NCBI RefSeq assembly: GCF_014842075.1
Contig: NZ_JACYVA010000005.1
Location: 6,509-70,508, forward strand
Direction: 5' to 3'
From: Sphingomonas sp. CFBP 13720
GTDB taxonomy: Bacteria; Pseudomonadota; Alphaproteobacteria; Sphingomonadales; Sphingomonadaceae
Length of the DNA: 64,000 nt
Every line of letters begins with the position of its first letter. Position 1 is the first letter of the stretch. The translations under genes and the position numbers were made by a program. Of this stretch, positions 25,295 to 35,974 are shown piece by piece. The notes under the pieces were generated by a model that worked only from the letters and a program-made list of their open reading frames with translations, was not told the DNA's origin and searched no databases.

Positions 25295-26083
25295 TCATTC
25301 GCCGGCGAACGGCGACACCGTCGTGTCGGCCGAACCATAGTAGTAATAGGTCACGCCGTTGATTTCGTTCGAACCCAGGAACGTGACCGACAGGTCGTCC
25401 GGGCTGTTGAAATCGAGCTGACCACCCGGGCCGGTCGACGGATCGCTTGCCGACGGACCTTCGGCACCCGACGTGTCGAGCACCTGGTTCGAACCGAACG
25501 TCACCACGCCGCTGTTGTCGCGGTCGAACAGCTGGCTGGTCGTGACGAGCAGATCGTCGTTGCCGAAGTTGGTGATCGTGTCACCGCCAAGGTTCAGACC
25601 CAGTGCGTTGTCATGCAGCAGCACGCGCGCGCCGCCCGACAGGTCGAACGTGTCGTCGCTGACGTCACCTTCGATGACGTTGTTCGCACCGAACGGCGTC
25701 CACAGGTTCTTCAGCGTGGCCGAATCGGCATAGACGTGCTGGCCGCCCTTGGCGCCGAGATAGCGGAGCTCAAGAACATCGGCTGCGCTGCCGACGAGTT
25801 GGAGCTGATCGTTACCCGGATTGTTGCGCGCGGTCCGATCGATGTCGAGCACGCCGTTCGGGCCGAACTGGACGAAACCATCGTTGTTGCCGTCGAAAAT
25901 CTTGACGGTGTTGATCAGCGAATCGTTCGAGGTGAAACCGATGAGCGTATCATCGCCCACGGCACCGGCCTCGATCACGAACGCGGTTGCGCCGTCCGCG
26001 ACATAGGTGTCGTCCGTGCCGTTGGCGGCGACGATCTGGGTGTTGGCCGTGCTGATGAGCGTATCGTTATTGCGGAAAGCCAT
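25295..26083 (-). CDS. Acidic RTX-like protein, probably exported by type I secretion
   Basis: 262-aa strongly acidic protein without cysteine and without an N-terminal signal peptide. It is rich in Asp, Asn, Gly and Thr, with loosely repeated segments such as GDDTLIGFTSNDSLI, IFDGNNDGFVQFGPNGVLD and LFDRDNSGVVTFGSNQVLD (the last two about 110 residues apart, so the protein is an internal duplication). DGNNDG and DRDNSG look like calcium-binding loops. This composition matches type I secreted beta-roll proteins. Strong GGAGG site eight bases before the ATG, a strong terminator and codon choice less GC-extreme than neighbours suggest high expression. Function unknown; a matrix or surface-layer component is possible. 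Confidence 0.75.
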   Translation of the reverse strand: MAFRNNDTLISTANTQIVAANGTDDTYVADGATAFVIEAGAVGDDTLIGFTSNDSLINTVKIFDGNNDGFVQFGPNGVLDIDRTARNNPGNDQLQLVGSAADVLELRYLGAKGGQHVYADSATLKNLWTPFGANNVIEGDVSDDTFDLSGGARVLLHDNALGLNLGGDTITNFGNDDLLVTTSQLFDRDNSGVVTFGSNQVLDTSGAEGPSASDPSTGPGGQLDFNSPDDLSVTFLGSNEINGVTYYYYGSADTTVSPFAGE

Positions 26084-26358
26084 GCGTATATCCTCCAACA
26101 TGCCCGGGTGGCACGGGACGCAGCCGACATGGCATACCCCCGACCCGCACCGCTCGATTCCGCCTCCCCCCGCAGTGCGGCGAAACGGCATTCCGATGGT
26201 GATGGCCCCCGGTTCATTCGCGACGCCATGTGGCGACCGAGGCATTTACTCTTTGATAACCAGATCGTTCCCGGGTTCGCACGGAAACATAGCGCCGTTA
26301 TGCAACGGTTCGTCGCACTGCACCATTATGGCACAAAAACCGGTGTTTCGTCCGTAGC

Positions 26359-26892
26359 TTAGCGGGGTCGGCGAAGGATCAGATACAGGGCCCCGGTGCC
26401 ACCATGACGGGGGTGGGCGGTCCGGATCGACACGATATGGTCGGCATGCGCGGAGGCACCGATCCAGTCGTGCACCGCAGCACGAATCGCGCCCCGACCG
26501 GCGGTTTTGCCCGCGTCGACGCGCGGTTTGCCGGTGATGAGGAGCAGCACGCGCGCACCGGCCGCGATGGCCTCGCCCAGCGCGCGATTGAGCAATGCAT
26601 GTGCGGACGCAAGACTATGCCCGTGCAGATCGACGGTCGTATCGGGCGACACCACGCCCCGGGCCAGCCGTCGATCCCAACTGCCGTCGAGATGCGGTCC
26701 CGGTTGGCGCGGCGCGCGGATGGGTGCGGTGACGACCGCGCCGGGTCGCGGCATCGGCCGGGCGGGCAACGGCTTGGGCGCGGGGGAAGTCGGCGTCCCG
26801 CCGGTCGGACGCGACGGATGCAGCGGCCGGACGCCCGCCATCACCTTTGCCCACAGCGCCGCCTCGCCGGGGTCAAGGCGCCGGGGCGGCAC
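26359..26892 (-). CDS. Smr domain protein
   Basis: 177-aa protein with a proline-rich N-terminal half and a C-terminal Smr (MutS-related) domain at about 85-175. Seen: TVDLHGHSLASAHALL, LLLITGKPR and the GTGALYLILRR end, matching the DLHG and TGxG motifs of nucleases in this family. GTG start at 26892 overlaps the end of mltA by 20 bases, so the two are coupled. Stand-alone Smr proteins have been linked to nicking endonuclease activity and translation quality control; its role here is not known. Confidence 0.85.
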   Translation of the reverse strand: MPPRRLDPGEAALWAKVMAGVRPLHPSRPTGGTPTSPAPKPLPARPMPRPGAVVTAPIRAPRQPGPHLDGSWDRRLARGVVSPDTTVDLHGHSLASAHALLNRALGEAIAAGARVLLLITGKPRVDAGKTAGRGAIRAAVHDWIGASAHADHIVSIRTAHPRHGGTGALYLILRRPR

Positions 26893-28141
26893 CGGACTTC
26901 AACCGCGCGAGCGTGCCCAGCGGCAACAGCAGGAACGACGTGCCACGCGCGGACATGCCGCCGGCGATCGCACGGGCATCGTCCCCCGCGCCCCAGAAGG
27001 TATCGAACCGGTTGGCACCCTTGATCGCTCCGCCGGTATCCTGCGCGACCCACAATCCGGTCGCATCGGTACGATCCATCGACAGGAACACCGGTGCGCC
27101 CAACGGCACGAATTTCGGATCGGCGGCGGCGCTCGTCTGTCCGACCACCGGATGGCCCATCGCGCCCAGCGGCCCCGCCCCGGTCAGTTCACGAAAGAAG
27201 ACGAAGCTCTTGTTCTCGCGCATGATCGCGCGTCCCTCTTCGGGATGCGCGCGCAGCCACGCCATCAGCCCCTGCATCGACGCCTGTCCCGGCGCCAGCA
27301 ACCCGCGGTCGCGCATCAGCTTGCCGATGCCGGTATAGTCGCGTCCGTTCTGCCCGGCATAGCCGATCCGCATCACGCCGCCGTCGGGCAACCGCAACCG
27401 ACCCGACCCCTGCACCTGCAGAAAGAACATTTCGACCGCATCGGCCGCCCATGCGATTTCGAGATTGCGGCCGGCCAGTGCGCCTTGCTCGATCGCGGTA
27501 CGATCGAAATAGGGCACGAATCGCGTCCCATCAACGCGTCCGCGCACCCGCCGCCCCTTCAGGTCGGTCGAAAACAGGCCAAGGTCGACTTCGACCAGAT
27601 CGGCCGGGACGCCATAGACCGGGACTTCATAGCCACTGCGCCGCGTGCGCGAGCCGTGGATTTCCGGTTCATAATAGCCGGTGGCGAACGCCTTGCCATC
27701 GCCGACCTGCACCGCTTCGAACCAGCGGGCAAAGAACGCCGTCGCGTCGCGATCGGCCGTCGTACGCGCCGCATCGCAGGCGGGTTGCCAGTCGGCTCCC
27801 CGCGTTAGCCCGGTCGCATCCACTCGACGGACCAGCGAAGGGCAACTCGTGCGGAACGATCCCAACGCACGAGCGGCCGCGTCCGCCGAGATCGGCAGCC
27901 CGGCGACCGGCGGTCCGGCAACGATCCCGCTGGCCAGCGCCGTCGCCGCGCCGGCCAGGGCGGGTGCGCCCGTGATCGGTGGCAACGGGGTCGCAGCGGT
28001 AGGCTGGCGCACCGGGACACCGGCCGCCGTTACCGACCGCTGCGGCACCGTCGAAACCGAATCGACCCCGCGCGGGACGATCGAATTGGAACAGCCAGCC
28101 AGCAGCAATGCGGTCAGCGCCGCGCCTACCCCCCTGTGCAT
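26873..28141 (-). CDS. mltA: Membrane-bound lytic murein transglycosylase A
   Basis: 422-aa outer-membrane lipoprotein that cleaves peptidoglycan glycan strands to form 1,6-anhydro-muropeptides. Seen: a lipoprotein signal ALLLAGCSN with lipobox Cys at 17, a proline-rich spacer, the MltA domain (FATGYYEPEIHGSR, FLQVQGSGRLRL, YAGQNGRDYTGIG) and the C-terminal 3D domain (PLGAPVFL, WVAQDTGGAIKG with a catalytic-type Asp, NRFDTFWGAG). ATG at 28141 starts the signal peptide, four bases after the stop of the Tim44 gene. Operon order Tim44-mltA-smr is common in sphingomonads. Confidence 0.93.
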   Translation of the reverse strand: MHRGVGAALTALLLAGCSNSIVPRGVDSVSTVPQRSVTAAGVPVRQPTAATPLPPITGAPALAGAATALASGIVAGPPVAGLPISADAAARALGSFRTSCPSLVRRVDATGLTRGADWQPACDAARTTADRDATAFFARWFEAVQVGDGKAFATGYYEPEIHGSRTRRSGYEVPVYGVPADLVEVDLGLFSTDLKGRRVRGRVDGTRFVPYFDRTAIEQGALAGRNLEIAWAADAVEMFFLQVQGSGRLRLPDGGVMRIGYAGQNGRDYTGIGKLMRDRGLLAPGQASMQGLMAWLRAHPEEGRAIMRENKSFVFFRELTGAGPLGAMGHPVVGQTSAAADPKFVPLGAPVFLSMDRTDATGLWVAQDTGGAIKGANRFDTFWGAGDDARAIAGGMSARGTSFLLLPLGTLARLKSGAAPAP

Positions 28142-28145
28142 CGAC

Positions 28146-28790
28146 TCAGGCTTCGTCGGTGTCGGCGAGCTTCCAGTTCGGATCGCTGCTCTTAAGCGCG
28201 CGCACGAACGTCCATACGTCATGCGTCTCGACCGCATCGGACAACGACCCGGCGATCAGGTTGCCGTCGGCATCACGCGTGATCGACGCGATATCCGCGT
28301 CCAGCCGCACCGAAATGCGCGCTACACCGGCTTCCACACTCGCTTCGGTCACCATCGCACGTTCGATCGATACCAGCCGATTGTCGAGAACATGGCCTGC
28401 CGCGTTGCGCTGGGCGATCGCTTCGGCGAACGCGGCGCGCACGTCGCGCTCGGTCAGCCATTCCAGCGTCTCCTCGTTGCCCTTCCAGAAGGCTTCGAGA
28501 ATCATGCGGTATGCCGATTTCGCGCCTTCGACGAACTGAGCGACGTCGAACGTCGGATCGGCGGCGATCACCGCGCGCAGGCCCGATTCGGCACCACGCT
28601 CGACATGGCGCGGACCGACCTCGCGGGGTTCGGCCGCGACCTCGATCGTGCGCGCCACCGGCGGCTGGCCGACTCGTTCCTCGGCCGGGCGAGGCAACGG
28701 CTCGTGCCCCGTCCGCTTTCCGAGTACCGCATAGAGCCGCAGCGCGAGAAACGCCGTGACTAACGCGAGCAGGACGACAAAGACCACCAT
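28146..28790 (-). CDS. Tim44/TimA family protein
   Basis: 214-aa protein with one N-terminal membrane helix (about 1-22) and a C-terminal Tim44-like domain (about 75-212: FDVAQFVEGAKSAYRMILEAFWKGNEETL, SDAVETHDVWTFVRAL). Bacterial members are inner-membrane proteins relative to the mitochondrial import motor subunit Tim44, with unclear function. ATG 28790 follows GGAAGGAAG at good spacing; an in-frame start at 28844 would add a non-conserved segment. It diverges from secB, so both may take part in protein targeting. Confidence 0.85.
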   Translation of the reverse strand: MVVFVVLLALVTAFLALRLYAVLGKRTGHEPLPRPAEERVGQPPVARTIEVAAEPREVGPRHVERGAESGLRAVIAADPTFDVAQFVEGAKSAYRMILEAFWKGNEETLEWLTERDVRAAFAEAIAQRNAAGHVLDNRLVSIERAMVTEASVEAGVARISVRLDADIASITRDADGNLIAGSLSDAVETHDVWTFVRALKSSDPNWKLADTDEA

Positions 28791-28959
28791 GCCTACACTT
28801 CCTTCCAATCGACGGAACATAGGCGCGATCGATGAAGGTTTCAAACCACCTGCCGCCTGTCCAGCCGTTGAAACAGGGTCAAGCGGCTGCTAGGCGCGCC
28901 GACAACCTGAAACGCGGCAGGCCACAAAGCTTTCCGCCCGATTTCGCAAGGATGCGGCA

Positions 28960-29466
28960 ATGGACGAACAAAATGGCGGCGCGCCCGCTGACGACGCTTT
29001 CCTGAACGGCGACGACAGCCAGCCGGCGGTCAACGTGCTGACGCAGTACGTCAAGGACCTGTCGTTCGAGAACCCCGGCGCGCCGGGCGTGTACCAGATC
29101 GCGGGCCAGCCGAAGCTGGACGTCCAGTTCAATATCGGTGCGGGCCAGGTCGGCGACGGCGTCCACGAGGTCGTGCTGAAGATCGAGGCGCGCGCGGAGA
29201 TCGAAGGGCAGGTCATGTATCTGGTCGATCTGTCGTTCGCCGGGCTGTTCGGCCTGCGCAACATTCCCGACGAGCATCTTCAGCCGTTCCTGCTGGGCGA
29301 AGCGCCGCGTATCCTGTTCCCCTTCGCCCGCCGCGTGCTGGCCGACGCGGTGCGCGACGGCGGGTTCCCGCCGCTGATGCTCGAACCGATCGATTTCGCG
29401 CAGCTGTACCTGTCGCAGGCCAATGGTCAGGCCGGCGCGCTGGGCGAAGTGGTCGGCCACGCCTGA
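28960..29466 (+). CDS. secB: Protein-export chaperone SecB
   Basis: 168-aa cytoplasmic chaperone that keeps preproteins unfolded and passes them to SecA. Seen: NVLTQYVKDLSFENPGAP at the start of the domain, a central VYQIAGQPKLDVQFNIGA, FAGLFGLRNI, and the SecA-contact/structural segment ILFPFARRVLADAVRDGGFPPLMLEPIDF. Length and order match alphaproteobacterial SecB; the first 20 residues are an acidic extension usual in the group. Divergent from the Tim44 gene, 34 bases before murJ. Confidence 0.96.
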   Translation: MDEQNGGAPADDAFLNGDDSQPAVNVLTQYVKDLSFENPGAPGVYQIAGQPKLDVQFNIGAGQVGDGVHEVVLKIEARAEIEGQVMYLVDLSFAGLFGLRNIPDEHLQPFLLGEAPRILFPFARRVLADAVRDGGFPPLMLEPIDFAQLYLSQANGQAGALGEVVGHA

Positions 29467-29500
29467 CCGACGCTCTCCGAGCGATTGAGCCGGTAACTTC

Positions 29501-31063
29501 ATGAAACTGGCGAAATCGCTCGGATCGGTCGGCGGGCTGACGCTGGCCAGCCGCGTCCTCGCACTGGGTCGCGACTCGCTTCAGGCGACCTATGTCGGCG
29601 CGGGGTTCGCATCCGATGCGTTCCTCGTCGCCTTCCGCCTGCCCAACATGTTCCGCGCGCTGTTCGCCGAAGGCGCATTCAACGCGGCCTTCGTGCCGAT
29701 GTTCAACCGCAAGGTGGCCGAAGGCGACGGCCTGCCCGCCGGCCTCGCCTTTGCGCAGGCGGTGCTGTCGGTGCTGCTGCCCGTGCTGATCCTCGCCACG
29801 GCGGCGATGCTGGTCGCCGCATGGCCGCTCACTTACCTGCTGTCGGGCGGGTTCAACGATCCGGCACCCGAACAATTCGCCTATGCCGTCACGCTGTCGC
29901 GGATCACGATCCCCTATCTGCTGCTGATATCGATCGTCTCGCTGCTCGGCGCGATCCTCAATTCGCTGGACAAGTTCTGGGTCAACGCCGCCGCGCCGAT
30001 CCTGCTGAACGTCGCGATGGTGGTGGCGCTGCTGTGGTTTCACGGTCCCGATCCCTATGCCACCGCCCGCGCACAGGCATGGGCGGTGACGGCGGGCGGC
30101 GCATTGCAACTGGGCTGGCTGCTGTTCGCCTGCCACCGGGCAGGCGTATCGCTGCGGCCGCGCCGTCCGCGACTGACGCCCGACGTGCGGCGGATGCTGC
30201 GGCTGATCGTTCCCGCCGCCGCCGGCGCGGGGGCGATGCAGGTCAACCTCGTCATATCGACCGCGCTGTCGGGCAAGCTGCTCGACGAAGGATCGATCTC
30301 GTACATCTATTATGCCGACCGGCTGAACCAGTTGCCGCTGGGGCTGATCGGTATCGGTCTCGGCACGATCCTGCTTCCCACCATCTCGCGGCAATTGGGG
30401 CGCAAGGACGATGCCGGGGCGATGGACACGCAGAATCGCGGGATCGAACTCGCGCTGCTGCTCACCCTGCCCGCGACGATCGCTTTCCTGACCGTCGCCG
30501 AACCGATCATCCGCGCGCTGTTCCAGCATGGCGCGTTCGGTGCCGACGATACGATCCGCTGCGCGCAATCGCTTGCCGCCTTCTCGCTCGGCCTGCCCGC
30601 CTATGTGCTGATCAAGGTGCTGACGCCGGGCTTCTATGCACGGGAGGACACCCGGACGCCGGTGCGGTTCGCGATGTGGTCGATCGTCGTCAACATCGTG
30701 CTCAACCTCGCGCTGATCCCGACGATCGCGCATGTCGGTCCGCCGCTCGCGACCGCCGTCGCCGCATGGATCAACGTCGCGATGCTGTATGTCGCGCTGC
30801 GCCGGCGCGGACATTTTGCGCTCGATCGCCAGTTGACCCACCGGCTGCCGCGCTTCGCCGCCGCCGCGCTGATGATGGGGGTCGCGCTGTTCTTTGCCGA
30901 CCGGCTGGTCGCGCCATGGACCACCGGCGCGGTGCTGACCCGCGTCATCGGCATGGGCGCCCTCGTCGGCGCGGGCTGCGTCGTCTATGCCCTTGCCTGT
31001 CTTGCCACCGGAGCGTTCCGGCTGGCCGATCTTCGCGCGCTGCTGCGGCGGCGCGCCGCTTGA
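29501..31063 (+). CDS. murJ: Lipid II flippase MurJ
   Basis: 520-aa inner-membrane flippase that moves lipid II to the periplasm for peptidoglycan synthesis. Seen: about 14 hydrophobic helices, the family start SLGSVGGLTLASRVLALGRDS, the conserved FRLPNMFRALFAEGAFNAAFVP loop with its essential arginine, and PNIFRALF-like charge pattern in the central cavity. Length is typical. Eleven bases before trpS, so both are likely on one transcript. Confidence 0.95.
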   Translation: MKLAKSLGSVGGLTLASRVLALGRDSLQATYVGAGFASDAFLVAFRLPNMFRALFAEGAFNAAFVPMFNRKVAEGDGLPAGLAFAQAVLSVLLPVLILATAAMLVAAWPLTYLLSGGFNDPAPEQFAYAVTLSRITIPYLLLISIVSLLGAILNSLDKFWVNAAAPILLNVAMVVALLWFHGPDPYATARAQAWAVTAGGALQLGWLLFACHRAGVSLRPRRPRLTPDVRRMLRLIVPAAAGAGAMQVNLVISTALSGKLLDEGSISYIYYADRLNQLPLGLIGIGLGTILLPTISRQLGRKDDAGAMDTQNRGIELALLLTLPATIAFLTVAEPIIRALFQHGAFGADDTIRCAQSLAAFSLGLPAYVLIKVLTPGFYAREDTRTPVRFAMWSIVVNIVLNLALIPTIAHVGPPLATAVAAWINVAMLYVALRRRGHFALDRQLTHRLPRFAAAALMMGVALFFADRLVAPWTTGAVLTRVIGMGALVGAGCVVYALACLATGAFRLADLRALLRRRAA

Positions 31064-31074
31064 AGGAACTTCCC

Positions 31075-32079
31075 ATGCGCGTCGTGTCCGGCATCCAGAC
31101 CACCGGCAATCTTCACCTCGGCAATTATCTGGGCGCGATCCGCAACTGGGTGCGATTGCAGGACAGCATGGGCGCGGACGATACCTGCCTGTTCTTTCTC
31201 GCCGATCTTCACGCGCTGACCGTCAGCATCGATCCGGCGACGCTGGCATCGAACACGATCGAGATGGCCGCCACGCTGCTCGCCGCCGGGATCGATCCCG
31301 ACCGGTCGATCCTGTTCAATCAGGCACGCGTCCCGGCGCACAGCGAGCTGGCATGGATATTGGGCGGCACCGCCCGCGTCGGCTGGCTCAACCGCATGAC
31401 GCAGTGGAAGGACAAGGCGGGCAAGAACCGTGAGGGCGCCAGCGTCGGGCTGTTCACCTATCCGGTGCTGCAGGCCGCCGACATTCTCGGCTATCGCGCG
31501 ACGCATGTCCCGGTGGGCGAGGACCAGAAGCAGCATCTGGAGCTGGCGCGCGATATCGCGACCAAGTTCAACCTCGACTTCGGCGTCGACCTGTTCCCCC
31601 TGCCCGAACCGATGATCCCGGAGGACACGCCGCGCATCATGTCGTTGCGCGACGGCAGTGCGAAGATGTCCAAGTCGGACCCGTCGGACATGAGCCGGAT
31701 CAACCTGATCGACACCGACGACCTGATCGCGACCAAGTTCCGCAAGGCGAAGACCGATCCCGAACCGTTGCCGGGCGATCTCGCCGGGCTGGCCGGACGG
31801 GCGGAGGCGCGCAACCTCGTCACCATCTTCGCCGCGCTGGCCAACGAAGCACCGCAGTCGGTGCTAGACCGGTTCGCCGGACAGGGATTCGGCCAGTTCA
31901 AACCCGCGCTCGCCGATCTGGCGGTGGCGACGCTGGGACCGATCCGCGACCGGCTGGTCGCACTGCTCGATGATCGCGACGCGGTGGGCACGACGCTGGC
32001 GCGCGGCGCGGCGAAGGCGGAAGCGCTGGTGCGACCGACGCTGCTCGCGGCGCAGCGCGCGGTGGGGTTGCAGGTCTGA
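31075..32079 (+). CDS. trpS: Tryptophanyl-tRNA synthetase
   Basis: 334-aa class Ic synthetase charging tRNA-Trp. Seen: the HIGH-type motif GNLHLGNYLGA (residues 12-22), the tryptophan pocket region MTQWKDKAG, VPVGEDQKQHLELARDIA, and the KMSKSDPSD loop near 199-207. ATG 31075 follows GAAGGAACTT. Normal length. The gene overlaps nothing and ends about 115 bases before pgm. Confidence 0.97.
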   Translation: MRVVSGIQTTGNLHLGNYLGAIRNWVRLQDSMGADDTCLFFLADLHALTVSIDPATLASNTIEMAATLLAAGIDPDRSILFNQARVPAHSELAWILGGTARVGWLNRMTQWKDKAGKNREGASVGLFTYPVLQAADILGYRATHVPVGEDQKQHLELARDIATKFNLDFGVDLFPLPEPMIPEDTPRIMSLRDGSAKMSKSDPSDMSRINLIDTDDLIATKFRKAKTDPEPLPGDLAGLAGRAEARNLVTIFAALANEAPQSVLDRFAGQGFGQFKPALADLAVATLGPIRDRLVALLDDRDAVGTTLARGAAKAEALVRPTLLAAQRAVGLQV

Positions 32080-33831
<1,752 letters not shown>

Positions 33832-33845
33832 GCAGGTCGGTTCCG

Positions 33846-33904
33846 CGCGAAGGCGCGAAGGCGTTGCCGATGGCGCAACCCCTTCGCGTCTCCGCGCCTT
33901 CGCG
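33846..33904. repeat. Nested palindrome between pgm and dnaA
   Basis: Outer arms CGCGAAGGCGCG/CGCGCCTTCGCG pair perfectly over 12 bp; inside them GCGAAGG pairs with CCTTCGC and GTTGC with GCAAC, so the whole 59 bases can fold on itself. It lies 15 bases after pgm and may end its transcript, but the size and nesting look like a dispersed intergenic palindromic element. The remaining bases to 34083 show no gene. Confidence 0.65.
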
Positions 33905-34083
33905 TGAATCAGTTCTTCCTTCCCGCACCCGAACGCCGCCCCGGCAAACACCGACCCACGGCGCAGCAAGTCGACCATCGCGGTGTCATCGCGCGACGAC
34001 CGGGCCGTTATGAACCGGGTCCATTCTCGATCGGCGGGCTGTGCAGATCCGAGCGTGCGCCCGGCGAACGAATGTCGGGCCGC

Positions 34084-35517
34084 TCAGCCTTCGAGCGAGC
34101 GCAGCAGCGTGCGGACCGCCGCATCGATCTCGCGGTCGGTGCCGCGCAGTTCCTCGATCCGGCGCACGGCATGGATCACGGTCGAATGGTCGCGATTGCC
34201 GAATTTACGGCCGATCTCGGGCAACGATCGCGTCGTCAGGCGCTTGGCGAGATACATCGCCACCTGCCGCGGCCGGGCGATCGCCTGCGCGCGGCGGGCC
34301 GATACCAGATCGAGTTGCTTGACCTCGAAATGCGCGGACACCGCGCGCTGGATATCGTCGATCGTGACGCGCCGTGCCGGTCCGGCCAACATTTCGCCCA
34401 GCGTCGCATGCGCGAACGCCATATCGATCGTATCGCCGGTCAGCGACGCATAGGCGACCAGCCGGTTGAACGCGCCTTCCAGTTCGCGCACGCTGCCGCG
34501 AATCCGTCCGGCCAGCAGTTCCAGCACCTCGTCAGGCACGGCCATGCCCGGCACCTCGGCCAGCTTGGCGGCAAGGATCGCCTGACGCAGATCGGTTTCG
34601 GGCAGCTTGATATCCGCCACCAGCCCCGCGCCCAGTCGCGACACCAGCCGGGGGTCGATGCCTTCGAGCAGGCCGGGCGAGCGGTCGCAGGCGATGACCA
34701 CGCGCTTGCCCGCATCCATGAACGCGTTGATCGTGTGGAGGCATTCCTCCTGCGTCGCATCCTTGCCCGCAACGAATTGCAGGTCGTCGATCATCAGCAG
34801 GTCCAGCCCGCGCAGCCGCGCCTTGAACGCATGCGTATCGCGCGCACGAACCGCCGCGACGAACTCGAACATGAACCGCTCGGCCGGCAGATAGACCGCG
34901 CCGGCCGACGGATCGGCGGCAAGGAACGCATGGCCGATCGCATGCATCAAATGCGTCTTGCCCAGGCCGGTGCCGCTATGGAGATACAGCGGGCTGAACC
35001 GCGGCACGCCGGGTTCGGCCAGCGCCTTGGCGGCGTTGAACGCCACACGGTTCGATGCCGACACGACGAACCGGTCGAATCGGTAGCGGGCGTCGAACAC
35101 CGGCCGTTCGGCGGCGGTGCGGGTCACGATGGCGGGCGTCGACATCGACGGCGTCACCGGCACCGCTGCGTCCATGTCAGTGCCCGCGTCCACGGCGTCC
35201 GCGACCGGCGCGGCGGGGACGACTCGGGCGGCGAGCGTGCTGGCGGTCTCGACCACCACTTCGCGCAGTTGCGGCAGGTGCGCGCGAAATTCGTGCGTCA
35301 GCCGTTCGGCATAATGGTTGCGGACCCAATCGGTCATGAATGCCGACGGCAGTGCCAGCCGTACGACTCCGGCGTCGTCGTCGGCGACCAGTTCCATCGG
35401 TTTCAGCCAGCGGTCGAACAATCGCTGTCCGGCCGACATGCGCAGGTTCTGGCGCACGCGGGCCCATGCCGCCGCAACCTCCACCTGTTCATGATTCACC
35501 GGCATTGTCACTCGCAC
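34084..35517 (-). CDS. dnaA: Chromosomal replication initiator DnaA
   Basis: 477-aa ATP-dependent initiator that binds DnaA boxes and opens oriC. Seen: domain I (about 10-90), a variable linker, the AAA+ core with Walker A GTGLGKTH at 182-189, Walker B LLMIDDLQF, sensor VVIACDRSP, and the C-terminal DNA-binding domain with the signature FGNRDHSTVIHAVRRIE. The GTG at 35517 has GGAG six bases upstream; an ATG four codons later is the alternative. It is transcribed away from rpsT's terminator; rpsT beside dnaA is common in Alphaproteobacteria. Confidence 0.97.
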   Translation of the reverse strand: MRVTMPVNHEQVEVAAAWARVRQNLRMSAGQRLFDRWLKPMELVADDDAGVVRLALPSAFMTDWVRNHYAERLTHEFRAHLPQLREVVVETASTLAARVVPAAPVADAVDAGTDMDAAVPVTPSMSTPAIVTRTAAERPVFDARYRFDRFVVSASNRVAFNAAKALAEPGVPRFSPLYLHSGTGLGKTHLMHAIGHAFLAADPSAGAVYLPAERFMFEFVAAVRARDTHAFKARLRGLDLLMIDDLQFVAGKDATQEECLHTINAFMDAGKRVVIACDRSPGLLEGIDPRLVSRLGAGLVADIKLPETDLRQAILAAKLAEVPGMAVPDEVLELLAGRIRGSVRELEGAFNRLVAYASLTGDTIDMAFAHATLGEMLAGPARRVTIDDIQRAVSAHFEVKQLDLVSARRAQAIARPRQVAMYLAKRLTTRSLPEIGRKFGNRDHSTVIHAVRRIEELRGTDREIDAAVRTLLRSLEG

Positions 35518-35974
35518 ACACCTCTCCGGCGCGAAAAGGCATGCCTTTCCGCCGCGCGGTTTCTGTCGTTCAAAAGGCCCCCGTCCACCGTTTCGAACGA
35601 TGGACGCTCGCGACGGTTTGTACCGGTCCCGATCGCCTGACCGGCGGCGGGAGTTGCTGTTTAGGAACCGTGGCGGGATTCGATCAAGTCACGAAACCGA
35701 AATAAAGGCAGTTGACACGCCACGGCCCGCAGAAACGCGTCGGATTTAATTTTTATCGTTTTTAATCAGTATTTTACATAGTTAACGGTAGCGCGGCGGA
35801 GTCGAATCCACGCATTTCCGCCGTTTTTGAACGGGTTGATTCGTCCCCTGTTACAGGAACCAAATAACCAGTCGCCAACCGGGCTCGATCCGTCCGGTTC
35901 GTCCGCGACGGACACGCGAAAAACCCCGCCGACACGGGGTCGGCGGGGCGATTTTCTTGCAGTCGTTCAGGCGA
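35518..35974. other. dnaA upstream region with AT-rich core
   Basis: A 457-base non-coding region between dnaA and rpsT. It should hold the dnaA promoter. About 35735-35800 is strikingly AT-rich for this genome (TTTAATTTTTATCG, TTTTTAATCAGTATTTTAC). An inverted repeat GTCCACCG...CGATGGAC (one mismatch) lies near 35590-35615. No convincing TTATNCACA DnaA boxes were found by eye, so an origin is not claimed. The rpsT terminator is at its far end. Confidence 0.5.
35919..35948 (-). terminator. rpsT terminator
   Basis: On the minus strand CCCCGCCGAC, 5-base loop, GTCGGCGGGG, then TTTTT: a textbook Rho-independent terminator 27 bases after the S20 stop codon. Confidence 0.93.

Noticed and set aside
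26320..26345. Sigma-54 type promoter suggested by TGGCAC
   Set aside because: The spacing to a TTGC element is absent and the match is on the wrong strand for the neighbouring genes.
29213..30841. Long open frame opposite murJ (542 codons)
   Set aside because: Arg/Gln/His/Asp-rich translation without any domain, fully opposite a clear murJ. It is the usual GC-rich antisense artefact.
35700..35830. Origin of replication with DnaA boxes
   Set aside because: The AT-rich block is real, but no TTATNCACA-like boxes were seen, so only a non-coding region is reported.
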